Shown: piece by piece, positions 43,191 to 53,907 of the stretch
Layout: every line of letters starts with the position of its first letter
Position numbering within the stretch: position 1 is the first letter of the stretch
From: Laccaria trichodermophora
Taxonomy: Eukaryota; Basidiomycota; Agaricomycetes; Agaricales; Hydnangiaceae
Length of the DNA stretch: 64,000 nucleotides
Reading direction: 5' to 3'
NCBI GenBank assembly: GCA_018417955.1
Contig: JACTVC010000017.1
Coordinates: forward strand, 992,001-1,056,000
The notes under the pieces: model-generated
Database searches by the model: none
What the model saw: the letters and a program-made list of their open reading frames with translations, nothing else
Told to the model about the DNA's origin: nothing
Program-made: the position numbers and the translations under genes

Positions 43191-44144
43191 AAATTCAAAT
43201 GCGCAACAAAGTAAGGGATGTTTGTCATTGTCACGGTTTCGATCAGTCCTCAACAGTCTTGGCTTTCAAACGTCTTTGAAGCGCATGTCCACGCCCTACC
43301 CCACTGTTCCTCCTAACGGCCTAGGCTCGCGAGAACCAAATCGGAGGATGGGGGAGGACCGGATGTCATTGATGTTATATGCTCAACTCATAACCCGCAT
43401 CGTCTAGTCCTTACTGAAAATTCAACCAGACCACAGGAGCGCTGACGAACGACAGGGACGATGGGAACTGCCCTACCGAAGCCGTCTGCTCGACATCCTC
43501 CCGTCGTCGTGAAGCTCTTCCTCAGTCCCCCATTTGCATAGTTCTGCACGCGCGCCAAGTCGATACAGATCCGTTAAAGACCAGAAGTCAACTTGCGTCT
43601 ACCAAGCGGGCTAAGAGGTCGCTTTACTAGACTCTGGTGTCAGGTTGGATGATATGCATACCATGGATATTTACAATCGCGGCTGTGGTAGTTAGTGAGA
43701 GCTTGTGTTGACATCAAGCACCTTGTGAAAAATTGCTCATCTTGATTCTTGCACTACTGTTGAAAATGAAATCATGAAGAAAAGAATCTCGATACCCAAC
43801 CGCGTTATTCACCAAGAAGGTACTAAAGGATCACTAAAAGTAATAAAAGTAATGTAAAGTAAGTTGCAAAAAGTAAATTTGCATAGTAATACTGTAACTG
43901 TGATTCGTACAAATTGCATGTAGAAAAGAAAAAAAAAAAGTGGCAGGGCATACAGGTAACTAAACTAATGAAATACAACCGTCCAAAATGAACATATAGA
44001 AAACAGTCAAAGCACGAAACAACCGTTTTTTTTGTTGTTGCGTCAACGAAAAATTAAGGCCAAGTTTTTTTATTCCGGATCCAAGAACCCAGAACCGTGA
44101 TTTAAGCCCAGCAATAGATCCACTCGCCTCGCCAGCGCTCATAG
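43191..44144. other. Intergenic, AT-rich repeats
   Basis: About 950 bases without a supported gene. Around 43820-43885 there are clustered AAAGTAA-type motifs, and A-runs lie near 43928-43940. Confidence 0.5.
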
Positions 44145-45053
44145 TCAAACATCATCGCTCTCCCGACTCCCCATACTCTCCTTTCGTCTATCCGTCGCCT
44201 CGGTAGAATCCATCGTACTGAGCACCGGGAGCTCAGCGACGCCTACGTCTAAATACGGTAGCTGTTCTCCCTCCTCCTCCTCCTCCTCCGAAGGCGATGT
44301 TATTCGTGATTGTGATTGGGAATGAGATGATAAGTGGGATGAGTGGGGTTGCGTTCGTTGGAAGGGCATGACGATGAGGACAGCTACGCGGACGGTTGGT
44401 GGGCCGCTGGGTGGTGGTATTATCGGTGTTGGTGGGGTATCGGTATTATTTGTATTGTCGTTAGTGGGATCTGTTGAGGAAGTGATGGTATTCGTGCGTG
44501 TGGTTAAGGGAAACGAAGAAGGGTTAGATGTAGAGGAAGGTGTTCGGTTCATGATGCGCGAGAAGAAGGGTCGAGGTGGGGATGGGGTGGTAGTCGCAGG
44601 GTGAGGTAGTTGGTCGTTCGAACCCGTTCGATGATCATCCTGAGTGTCAGATATCGAGGTGATGGGTGTGACGTAGGCAGCTGAGAACGGTTGTATGGCG
44701 TCCCACTCCTCTCCCGCTCCTGCCTTCTCACCACCATACCCAAACCCACCCTGACCCAGATAAACCTCCCACATTTTCGGTTTCTTCGAAAAATCCACGT
44801 TCCGACTCGCACGGGAAGTGAGTGGCGCCGGGGCTACCCACGTCCCGTTGCGTATCGCCTCTTCCACCATTAAGCGGTGCCGTCGTCGGAGGATGAAAGA
44901 GCGGGCGACAATGGCGGCTGAGACGGAGAGGAGGAGAACGAGGGTTGCGAGGAATGTGTAGACTGGTGGTGAGAACGAGGGTCCGTTGGATGGGTATGGT
45001 GTATTGGGAGCAGCCGGGGTTGGGGCAAATTGAGGAATTGGGATGGGGGACAT
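44145..45053 (-). CDS. Single-helix membrane protein with disordered tail
   Basis: An open exon of 302 residues starting MSPIPIPQFAPTPAAPNTPY. A hydrophobic helix lies at about 32-51 (FLATLVLLLSVSAAIVARSF) and is followed by the basic RRRHR, so the long C-terminal part is probably cytoplasmic. After the helix, EEAIRNGTWVAP and KPKMWEVYLGQ look conserved. The rest is Ser/Thr/Pro-rich with an acidic EEEEEEGEQ patch. A second hydrophobic stretch, VRVAVLIVMPFQ, is too short to be a clear helix. The layout resembles uncharacterised basidiomycete membrane proteins. An upstream exon may exist (see 45123-45374), but no splice join could be confirmed. Confidence 0.6.
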   Translation of the reverse strand: MSPIPIPQFAPTPAAPNTPYPSNGPSFSPPVYTFLATLVLLLSVSAAIVARSFILRRRHRLMVEEAIRNGTWVAPAPLTSRASRNVDFSKKPKMWEVYLGQGGFGYGGEKAGAGEEWDAIQPFSAAYVTPITSISDTQDDHRTGSNDQLPHPATTTPSPPRPFFSRIMNRTPSSTSNPSSFPLTTRTNTITSSTDPTNDNTNNTDTPPTPIIPPPSGPPTVRVAVLIVMPFQRTQPHSSHLSSHSQSQSRITSPSEEEEEEGEQLPYLDVGVAELPVLSTMDSTEATDRRKESMGSRESDDV

Positions 45054-45122
45054 GGTTTGTTACGGGGAGGAGAAGGAGGGCGAGGTAAAGGAGAGGAGGC
45101 ATTTTTGGTTTATCAGTCAGCT

Positions 45123-45374
45123 TTAGATTAGGGGGAGTGGGATGAGGAGAGCGAACGCACGGTATAGAGAAGCAGAGGATGCTGCTGATACGCCATTGTT
45201 GTTGTTGTTGTTGATTTGATTCCCGCCGCTAGTCGGCAGGACTAAAGGAGGTGTACTGGAGGACGGGATGGAGAAGAGAGTGGATGGCGTGAGGACGGGT
45301 GAGGGCGTTGATGAGTCTGATGATGATAACGAAGAGCCATCTGTTGGGGTCGAAAGGGAGATAATGCTAGACAT
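45123..45374 (-). CDS. Short Ser/Thr-rich ORF, possible first exon
   Basis: An 83-residue frame (MSSIISLSTPTDGSSLSSSD) with Ser/Thr/Pro content and a run of six Asn. ASLYRAF is followed by the possible donor GTGCGTTCG. It may be the extracellular N-terminal exon of the membrane protein at 44145-45053 or a separate small ORF. Coding status is uncertain. Confidence 0.35.
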   Translation of the reverse strand: MSSIISLSTPTDGSSLSSSDSSTPSPVLTPSTLFSIPSSSTPPLVLPTSGGNQINNNNNNGVSAASSASLYRAFALLIPLPLI

Positions 45375-45459
45375 CGCGGTAGGGGCGTGGGCTGCGGCAG
45401 GAGTTGGTAAGAGAAGCGAGCGTGTTGATGATCAAGCTCGCTGGAGGGCCGCGTGAGAG

Positions 45460-46075
45460 GGGGTGGGAGGGGAAGAAGAGAGGCTTTGAGAGTGTCCCAA
45501 TTTTAGATGATGATAGGCGTGGGTTTGGGAGTGGCTAATGCGACCGCTCGCAAAATATAGCAGGACCTGAAGACAATAAGATGGTCAGGAAGAGACACGA
45601 AGATTAGTTCGCTCCATTGATGAAGTCGCCTATTATTGTGTCAGTTATAACATGCGCTGAGCAGCAGGCTGTGTTGAAGCCGAGGTCAATAATTGGTTGC
45701 CACCGGGTATGAGGCAACGAGGTTCAGGCGACTATCGATATCGTTACCAACCCACGTAATCCACCGCGTCATCACCTCACATGCCTCCTCCACCCCACAC
45801 TTCTCCACTCTCGTCAAGCTACTCCCTGCTCGCAATGGAGCTCCAACGTCACGCACCGCGCTCGGATCAAGTCCAAACTTCGCTTCGAAGACAGCTTCGA
45901 AAAGCTTCTCGTCGCCTCAAATAGAACGCTCATAACATACCCTCGCAAATTCTGCGCACCCCTAGCTGTCTATTATACTTCCTGTTCACCGATGTAGTCG
46001 TGTGACTTGTCAAGTCAACGCTGGCCTGGTCATTAGCTAAACTGCGATTACGCAGCACAAAAATTGCTTTCTAAT
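45460..46075. other. Intergenic
   Basis: No gene or clear repeat seen. Confidence 0.4.
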
Positions 46076-46612
46076 AACGAGTGGGATGCGACGGACATGG
46101 ACTTGACACTAATCACAACCTTTTATACTCAAGCCATCGGTACCATATCTTTTGTCGCAACATGTCAATTCTCGGCAACATTCGACATATCAATACTACT
46201 GTACACCTTCATGTCACTCTCTCCGACGCGGGCTCACATGGAGGCTCAGAAATTGGGGTCCTAAACGTGCCTACTTGTAACATGGAAAAACATCTGCCAC
46301 GCCTCTAACATCCTGACAACCTAGAATGTCGGCTTCCCAGTGAAACGAGCGGGATGCGACGGACATGGACTTGTTACTCATCAGTACTCTCCATAATCAA
46401 GCCTCCTGCCAGTGGCGACTGGCACTCCGGCACCATACCTTTTGTTGTAACAATTCTCTCGGCAAAATCTCACCTATAACAAGTGCTGTATACCTTCATG
46501 TTACTATCTCCCACGCGGCCCTCATGTCGAACGGAGACTCAATCTGCGGTCCTGAACGTGTCCACCTCACTTATGTATCGCGGGACACAGCTATCACGAC
46601 ATCCTGACGACC
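46076..46612 (+). repeat. Two imperfect tandem copies, period about 268 bp
   Basis: 46076-46322 and 46344-46612 share GGGATGCGACGGACATGGAC at the start, similar middle parts (TACACCTTCATG / TATACCTTCATG), GTCCTAAACGTG / GTCCTGAACGTG and ACATCCTGAC near the end. Neither copy holds a convincing gene. A 182-residue frame from 46483 spans the second copy but has no recognisable features. Confidence 0.7.
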
Positions 46613-47526
46613 TATTAAACATCAGTAAGCTATTTTCATACACATATTTGGGACAATTAATCGGACAACATGCCCACCCAGCGTTATTTCTGCCCGTCGG
46701 ATCGTTTTCCTCGTATATTCAAGGCGTCAACGCTAGAAGCTGCGCGCTTGATTTGCAAGCTTCTCGGCGTCTATTCTTTTTTTCCTCTTCGGTGGCACAA
46801 AAGCTATCGTCCTCCTTGATAACCGCCGGTGGTTTGACAAGACTTCTGGCACAAATATATAAAATCTCGGATACATACGGAACAAATTCCATCGATATCA
46901 GCTCAAACCTCCAATTTTTTGCACGCCAACCTAATTCCTCTCGGCGTCTACAAGAACTCGCCACTAGCACGAATACCTCTCGTCATCTCGGGTCATCGTT
47001 GGCAATATTTGGCATTGGTATAAAGCTGTAAAACTCCGGGAACGGAGACCGTGACAGCTCAAATTGACGTTCTAAGCTAATATGGTGCAGGGCGCCAAGT
47101 ACGATATAGCGCCCAACCACTTTGTCGGATGTGCGCCTCGCATATCATGCATCTTGAATTCTCCATTTGAACATCTATACTATTAGAACCCCGGGTCTAG
47201 GACAAGAGGCGCACGAACTGAGTTGTAATTCTCCTACAGGTTCACTTGGCCGGGTCTAGATTTTTTTTTCTTATAGAAAAAACAAACAATTCTTTGATTG
47301 TCGGGAGGATTTTTCGGGGCTTGGAGAAGAACGGACGCACACAACCGTTGCGTGGTTTGGAAGTTCACTGGCCCAATACGAGGTTAGGTTTCTGACTTTT
47401 AGACTTTTGCGTTCCCTTGTCGGTGGCTCATCCATTTATGAAACGCGGCTCTTGATATTTATTCGCCATCTGCCCGAAAATTCCCCCCAGCAGTTCTAGG
47501 TCTTATCCCTGCTTTTGAATACCATC
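46613..47526. other. Gene-poor stretch
   Basis: No recognisable gene, repeat or RNA. It separates the tandem repeat from the tRNA-like cluster. Confidence 0.4.
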
Positions 47527-47597
47527 AGGACTCTAGCTGAGGGCTTACAGCGTTCGTTGTCGACGTTTGTGCATGGGTTCAACTCCCGCAGAGACCT
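47527..47597 (+). repeat. tRNA-like repeat, copy 1
   Basis: Starts GGACTCTAGCTGAGGG and ends GGGTTCAACTCCCGC, a near-perfect RNA polymerase III B box with its stem. The acceptor ends do not pair well, so it is probably a decayed tRNA or tRNA-derived SINE. Confidence 0.4.
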
Positions 47598-47849
47598 TTA
47601 GGTTGTAATAGGCAAGAAGATTTTGTCTTTTGCGATCTAGGCTTGTGGCGACTTTTCGATAATTGAAAACCACAATACTATTTGCAACAATGCGGAGGTC
47701 TTCCGCATCGGCAACTGTTTTCGTTATCTTCATCCTTTTAACTAGAGGTGCTAGCGGCTTGATTCCGGATATGCCCATCTCACGCTCTGCTTTGCTTTAT
47801 CAACGTGCGGGGCACCAGTCCAAAGCCTACCTCTTCTTCTGATTATAAC

Positions 47850-47935
47850 GGAACTCTAGGCTAAAGGGAAGTGGGCACACACTTGCGTTGGCACGAGAGC
47901 GTGGGGTCCGTGGGTTCAACTCCCACTAGCCAGTT
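47850..47935 (+). repeat. tRNA-like repeat, copy 2
   Basis: GGAACTCTAGGCTAAAGGG (A-box-like) is followed 50 bases later by GTGGGTTCAACTCCCAC, a perfect five-pair T-arm with a seven-base loop. The acceptor arms do not pair, so it is not a convincing functional tRNA. Confidence 0.45.
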
Positions 47936-48027
47936 AATTTTAAAAGGAAGAGTTTTTGCTACCCTCCGTATGCTTCGCCAAACCCTCACACTACAACACA
48001 GCTTCACTGTCCTTGTTGCATACCTAT

Positions 48028-48120
48028 GGAACTCTAGGCTTAGGGTAAGCAGACACGCGCTATGTACTCTTTCGATGGGTCTACGCGTCGGTCCTTGGGT
48101 TCGACTCCCGCTGAGTTTAC
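48028..48120 (+). repeat. tRNA-like repeat, copy 3
   Basis: GGAACTCTAGGCTTAGGGTA at the start and GGGTTCGACTCCCGCTGAGTT at the end (a B box). AACTC near the 5' end can pair with GAGTT at the 3' end, the best tRNA-like fold of the four, with a long variable arm as in Ser or Leu tRNAs. Confidence 0.45.
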
Positions 48121-48493
48121 TATGGAACGAGGGCTCGGAAAATTTTCTGATCACCTTATGGCCACATTTTGAAGATTGCAGACCATAACCTAAGAAGAGC
48201 TCCTCTGATGATGAACGGATTCATTCAATTGAACGACCGCACTTGTTCGCAATCTATCAGGTACTTGTATCATTTCCTTCATCAAGAAGCGCGAGCATTT
48301 TGAAGGTGCATTCGCCATCTCTGGCGATAGGGGGCCGTCCGTGTAGTCGGAAGCGCATGGAGAAATGTCGGAGTGACCTTCTATCACCATTTACCCTTGC
48401 CCCTTGCACCGCAAACTGATACCTACCCATCGCCGAGTCCGACAATCGTGTCACTGATTTACAACTTGGCTCTGCTCCCGATCATCCGATGAG

Positions 48494-48570
48494 TGGACTC
48501 TGGGCTTGGTGCAAGCATACGTGCTACTCTTCCATGAGGCTGGACAGCGGGCTCGACCTTCGTAGGATTT
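48494..48570 (+). repeat. tRNA-like repeat, copy 4 (most decayed)
   Basis: TGGACTCTGGGCTTGGTGCA followed by GGGCTCGACCTTCG. The A- and B-box-like elements carry several changes from copies 2 and 3. Confidence 0.35.
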
Positions 48571-49046
48571 TACGACATGTTCTACGAACTCTTTGACTTG
48601 TACGATTTCAGGATCTCTGCAAGACCTCTTAAAGACCGTTCACACCGAGAACACTTTGGGCGATAAAAAGGATCCCCATTCCGCTGTATCGCAGATGATT
48701 CGCTCTAGCTTCGTGATCTGGTACGCCAATAGTCGTCTCACCGCTACCGAATGAGACCATCCGCTCGGAATGATAGGGGTCACTCGTATAGAGCTGGGCT
48801 CGGTATTGGGATGTCTGATACCTGGTGGAACTTGAGTGCCATTGACCTGTCACCTGCGATGGAGTGAGCCATTGTTCATTTCTGCTACTACTCTATAGCC
48901 CAATTCTGCTTATGCCCATGCAAAAGCCGATTGGCGTCAAGATACCGAACCATCAAGCTGGGTTCAAGCTCTATAGCAAGTCATGGTTTGTGCAGATCCT
49001 AGTTCTCCCTGGAAATAATACGCCGTTATTTACGGGACAGCTACGG

Positions 49047-49078
49047 CGGGCGCCTACAAAGGCGCCCATAGGCGCCCG
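49047..49078. other. GC-rich inverted repeat upstream of BCS1-like gene
   Basis: CGGGCGCCT and AGGCGCCCG form a nine-pair stem around a 14 base loop that itself contains GGCGCC. Flanking TTTACGGGAC and GTCCCAGTGATAAA are also partly inverted, so it may be the core of a very small MITE or a regulatory hairpin. It lies about 190 bases before the ATG. Confidence 0.5.
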
Positions 49079-49268
49079 TCCCAGTGATAAAAACCAGAAA
49101 CTATTGAATAACAGTTCATCGGCTTCACCTACTACGAGGACGGTGTGTTTGGCAACGATGATTCGAAACTTGCAAGCTAATCCGAGTCGCTGCCCCACAC
49201 ACAGACCTGCCACGTGATTTGTGATCAAAATCAACTTTTATCCCTCTTTCTACCACGACCAAACGTCC

Positions 49269-51495
49269 ATGTCCACAAGGCCTCGTCCGCATTTCTTCGG
49301 AGAACCTATGGCTGGTGATCAGAATCGCAATGACACAGGCGAATTGTGGTCAGCTCCAAGCTTCCTCACTCGAATTATGGGGTTTTCCTTCTTCGCCTCA
49401 CTATTTTCGAATACGTACGGCTTTGGCAGCGTCAAGTTACTCGTTTTGGGGAGCATTATAGAGACTGGGAGGAGATTGTGCCAATGGCTGTTTGAGAGGC
49501 TTAGGTTTCGTGAGTTTTTCAGGAATCGATGGGTGGCGTAGGCTTGATTTTTTACAGAATACTCCATCACCGTACAATTCATCGAAGGAGACCCTTCTTA
49601 CGAGTGGATCATCCTCTTCTTGGTACGCGTTTCATGAAAACGCGGTTCAGTCATGGCAGTCGCTGAGTTGAAACGTAGACGGAGCATAAGGTGTGGCGTC
49701 GATCGCGTGATTTTCGTGTAACAGCAAAAAACTCGAGCAGGAAATGGGGAGTTGAAGCAGGCCCTAGCTCACGGCCCGAAGGAAGTGCTGATTATGTGCC
49801 CACGTATGAACTCCCACAACTCTTTCGATGGAGTGGCTATTGGCTTGAAATCAAACGGAGCAAAGGGACGCCATTTTACACCCAAATGGGGGCTCAGTCC
49901 ACATCCACGATATTCATAACGTGAGCGATTCCGATCACGATTTTTATGTTGCGTAGGTCACATCAATTTAACAGACTTTATACCCTTGACATGACCGTCG
50001 TGCGGAAACTCGTCGAAAAAGCTCGACTTCGCTACGTCGAAGTTAGCCGGCCAAACGTAATTATACATACGGCTGATACGGTACGTGGCTGATACCTTGA
50101 CTCATCATATTCAACGACGTGTAGGAGCAGCCGCATTTTGGTCCAACGTTTACGTGGAACAATGTCAAATGCAAAATACGAAGACCTCTCGATTCTATTA
50201 TCCTCGAGGAGGGGGTTATTGATTCGATTGTAGGTGATGCACGGGAATTTCTTGATATGGAAAACTGGTACATCGAGGCCGGCATTCCCCATCGACGAGG
50301 GTATCTTTTGTATGGCCCTCCTGGTACAGGCAAAAGTAAGTTTCTCTATTGCCCCGTTTTCCCCAAGGCTGACGCGACTCCTAGGCTCCACCATTCACGC
50401 ATTGGTGTGTATAAACTTTAATTCAAAACTTAAACTCACAGAGTACTCTAACAAATTCAGGCCGGTGAATTGGGTATGGAGATATACTCTCTTTCTTTAG
50501 CCGCTGGTTTGTTAGTCTACGTTGTCCCTCTATCTACTCATCTCCAACTTCGTGCGCAGTGTCGATGACTCGTTCTTACAAAGAGCCGCATCTTCTATTC
50601 CTAAAAGAGCGATTTTTTTGATTGAAGATATAGATTGTGCATTCCCCTCCCGAGAGGAGGGCGAGCATCCGATGCCGCTACTTCCTGGCTATCCAGGCAT
50701 GATGGGGATGGGGCCAAGGTTGTCTTCGCGGACGAGATCCACCGTCACACTCTCAGGGTTACTCAATGTGATCGACGGGGTTGGTAGCGAGGAGGGGAAG
50801 CTCTTTTTTGCAACGGTATATGTGCCGTTTCCCCGATTTGGAACAAGATTTTCATCGGCCTTTATCAGACTAATTATATCGACCACTTGGACCCGGCACT
50901 TCTTCGTCCTGGACGCATCGACCGCAAAATACAGTACAAGCTGGCGACAAGGGAACAAGCTACCGCGCTGTTCCTTCGTTTTTTTCCGCAGTCATACATT
51001 ACTTTCAAGGACTTGGAAGCTTCGTCTGTAGACGAAAAGCAGTCCAGGCTTGGTGAACTAGCAAAAACATTTTCCCAGGGCGTTCCTGAATACGAGTTCT
51101 CAACCGCTGAACTTCAAGGATACTTGCTTTCCTGCAAAAAGCATCCAGAGCAGGCAGCAACTGGTATCGGTGCCTGGGTAGAACAAGAGCGGATCGAACG
51201 GAAGGAAAGGAAGGAAAGAGAATTAGAGAGAAAGGCGAAGGAGCAACAGAGCAGGGACGAGGTAACCCAGATGCAATTTGCGAACATGGGGGGCTTGGGT
51301 ATGATGTCAAAACGGGGAGGTGGGCAGAAGGTCGGTGGTGCACTACGTGGGCCCTCCGTGCCAAAGGCTCTTCCTGGCGCCTCCGTCGAGTCCCTCAGTA
51401 CCGACTCTCTGAGTCAACCTGGCTTGGCCTTTACGGATGGTTTTACCAGCGACTCCGATTCAGTTTCAGTTTCCACCCTTCCTACTGCCGCGTAA
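49269..51495 (+). CDS. BCS1-like mitochondrial AAA ATPase
   Basis: Nine exons (49269..49509, 49558..49622, 49691..49920, 49975..50080, 50125..50335, 50385..50404, 50461..50510, 50560..50815, 50869..51495) give 601 residues, all in phase. The N-terminal BCS1 domain includes [19 protein letters not shown]. The AAA domain has [13 protein letters not shown] (Walker A, split by an intron within GK|S), [12 protein letters not shown] (Walker B), [13 protein letters not shown] and the arginine-finger region [14 protein letters not shown]. Bcs1 translocates the folded Rieske protein across the inner mitochondrial membrane in complex III assembly. Mushroom genomes carry many diverged BCS1-like paralogues; the charged C-terminal extension after position 480 suggests this is one of them rather than the orthologue. 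Exon 6 is only 20 nt. Confidence 0.92.
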
Positions 51496-51709
51496 ATTGA
51501 CAAAGGACTGTTGCGGTTTTCTTGGAGTTTCCTATTTTCAAATCAGCTTGCTCCAGGACAATGCTGCTCTATTTTGACAAGATATCAGATCTGTACATAC
51601 ATATATGCCTGCAATCGTCTAATTCGATGGGTAGCCAACCACGCGGCGCTGCGGGAAAAGCAGCCGACATTGAGGAAATAGGGATTGTAGAACAACTACG
51701 CGGCCAAGA
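51496..51709. other. Short gap between convergent genes
   Basis: 214 bases between the stops of the BCS1-like and MYND genes, which must hold both 3' ends. Confidence 0.6.
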
Positions 51710-53560
51710 TCATTTAAACCCTCCAGCAAGCCATCCATTGACTGCATAAAACCCAGTGACGGCATTAGGCTCCGTTTTCACAAGGATACTGCCCCATGGA
51801 TTTTTTACTGGACCCAAGGCAGATATCAATTGAGCTCCCGCTTCACGCAAAATATTAGCCTCCGCCTCTGCCTCCACACGATTGTAAGCCTGAAGAAAAT
51901 CAGATCGAGGTAAAAAAAAAAAGACCAGCATCATGTTGACATACAGTGAAGACGCTCGGAATTTTGCGTTGGATCAAGACTTTCATCGTTTGTCTCCATG
52001 AAGCCACATCCTCTTCAGATGACCCTGAGTTAAATGCAACAGCGAGATCCGGAGGAACAAAGCGATCGCTCAAGGCATAAGCATGATATGTTCTGGTGTA
52101 AAATTAGTATTTTCAAAGTGAAGCCGATCAGTTCAGTTTGGACGAACTTGGCGTAGTGCTCAGATACCCGCCTCCGCCCCCTCCTTTGACAATCCCTTGA
52201 TTTAACGATCAGTAATTTCTTGAAAATCCCGAATGAAGATTCCTCACCTGCACGTCTCCATTTCAACACCTTTACCTTGTTCCCGACTAGTAACCAAGTT
52301 GGCCACGTCGGGTCCACATAAGACGAGCTAAGAGGCGGTGAGCTCAGCAAGGAAAAGGAAAAGTTGAGGCTGCATAATACATGAATCGAATCGACTAGGG
52401 GAAGACTGTGAAGTATCTCTTCAAACAACTGTGCATTCATAATTTCTTGTTGTTCAGCACCAAGAAGCTTCCAGTAATCGATTAGTTTGGGCCCGACAGG
52501 TAAAAAATCTCAGTGACTTACGTGAATATTTAAAATCTTCTTCTGAGTCCACGTTTCATCCTCATTCAAATTCTCGAGTGCCCACAATATGGTCATGGGC
52601 ATAGAGAGGCCATCTGAGGCAGCTCGCACATACGGCCCAACGTTAGCATCGGATGGTAGTTGGAAGGCTGACCTGACTTCAGGGTCGAAATCGCTTTGCC
52701 AGGTCAAATGTTTCAAGGAAGACCAGGCCGACTTCACGCGTTCAGGTGCCCATTGGAACTGGCCAGTTGGAGTAGGTGCACCGGTGATGAGGTTGGCAAG
52801 CCTGATGTCCTCACGAATTTCCTGATTCAGCTGACACTGTGTAAGTCCGTCGTGGCCATCTTCAGAAGGTATAGCAGTGTGGCGATTTCTGACAGCGCTC
52901 CAGTGGCCATCACAACAAAAAAAACACATTCGACAACTAGAACAAGCTCGGATGGGACCCGTAATTAGCGTGTCGGAGGTGCCCTTAGTCTCGATGCGAC
53001 TAATACGATCCGTTCTTCCGCTATCCAAGCATAAGAAAAACATCCGCCCGAATATATGAAATGTTACCATGCTGAGCAGCGAGGTTCCCAAGCAAAAACA
53101 TTTCGCTCGATGACGTCGAGTGGCCGCCCAATGAGCCCTTCAATGGCTGCGATGTCGTTGCGTACGCAAATACCGATAACGTTGTTAAGGGCTTTTGTGT
53201 CATCGATTGAAGATTGTGATTCGAATAACGCCGAGTATTGGATAGGAGAAGTAGTATGCTCTAGGTCGTGAAGACCTTTGCACAAGCTCTTATGTCGTGG
53301 CCAATCGGCCTACCAGGGAAATTCATTGAGACCATTCACACTTGAGCAGAAAACTCACTTTCTGACAGGCTAAGTTTGAAAGATTTTGGTAAACGACAAT
53401 TTTCGGGGGTAAGACTAGTCAAACCTGATCCACAGTAGGAAACACGCCGACAGCGGCTGCATTTTTGAAGATCGATTCCTTGAGTTTCATCCTTGAAACA
53501 TTTGAAACACGCCTGGCCAATGTTGGCTGTCATGGGGGGTACACGTTGTGCCAGATTCAT
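51710..53560 (-). CDS. MYND zinc-finger protein, MSS51-like
   Basis: Nine exons (53560..53425, 53369..53359, 53309..53068, 53020..52522, 52467..52381, 52327..52248, 52195..52148, 52092..51945, 51889..51710) give 476 residues with every phase matching. The MYND finger at about 18-60 is C-FKC-(11)[26 protein letters not shown]. It is completed only if the 11 nt exon 2 (encoding CQK) is included, which supports that exon. The C-terminal region matches MSS51-type proteins: IHLLGAEQQE, LVLCGPDVANL, PDLAVAFNSG and VKNPWGSILVKTEPNAVTGF. A second Cys cluster, CSSCRMCFFCCDGHW, lies at about 150. Yeast Mss51 acts in COX1 translation, but mushrooms have many related genes and the role here is open. Confidence 0.88.
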
Positions 53561-53907
53561 ACTCCTTGTCGTCGTTGATGAGTCCGTGAAGGTTCGAGTT
53601 CGAACTTATGTAACTTAAAAGGAGTTGTTATGTTAGGCAAGAGACTTAGACAACAACAAAAGGAAATACCTGACAAAAGTCTAAGTTGCGGGATTGCAGT
53701 TGAAAATATCATGCATTTAGCAGGTTGAAGGCTGAGGACTAGGTACTCCGATCCAGCCGTTTAAATCAGGTTACATATTAGCACAGCGTCTTGGCTCAAT
53801 TTAGACCCTCATGAACCGCCAACTCATGCCACTCATCAAGCAGACTTTAGTTATCTCCATGTGTAACGAGGTCAGCATAAAAGAATATCTGGAAACTGGT
53901 ATTTCTA
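53561..53907. other. Intergenic
   Basis: About 350 bases holding the MYND gene promoter and the 3' end of the next gene. Nothing else seen. Confidence 0.5.

Noticed and set aside
46483..47031. 182-residue plus-strand ORF
   Set aside because: It overlaps the second tandem repeat copy, has no recognisable domain, and its composition looks like non-coding DNA.
48864..49217. 117-residue ORF with hydrophobic start (MSHCSFLLLLYSPILL)
   Set aside because: It spans the GC hairpin upstream of the BCS1-like gene and lacks a paralogue or domain; the signal-like start alone is not enough.
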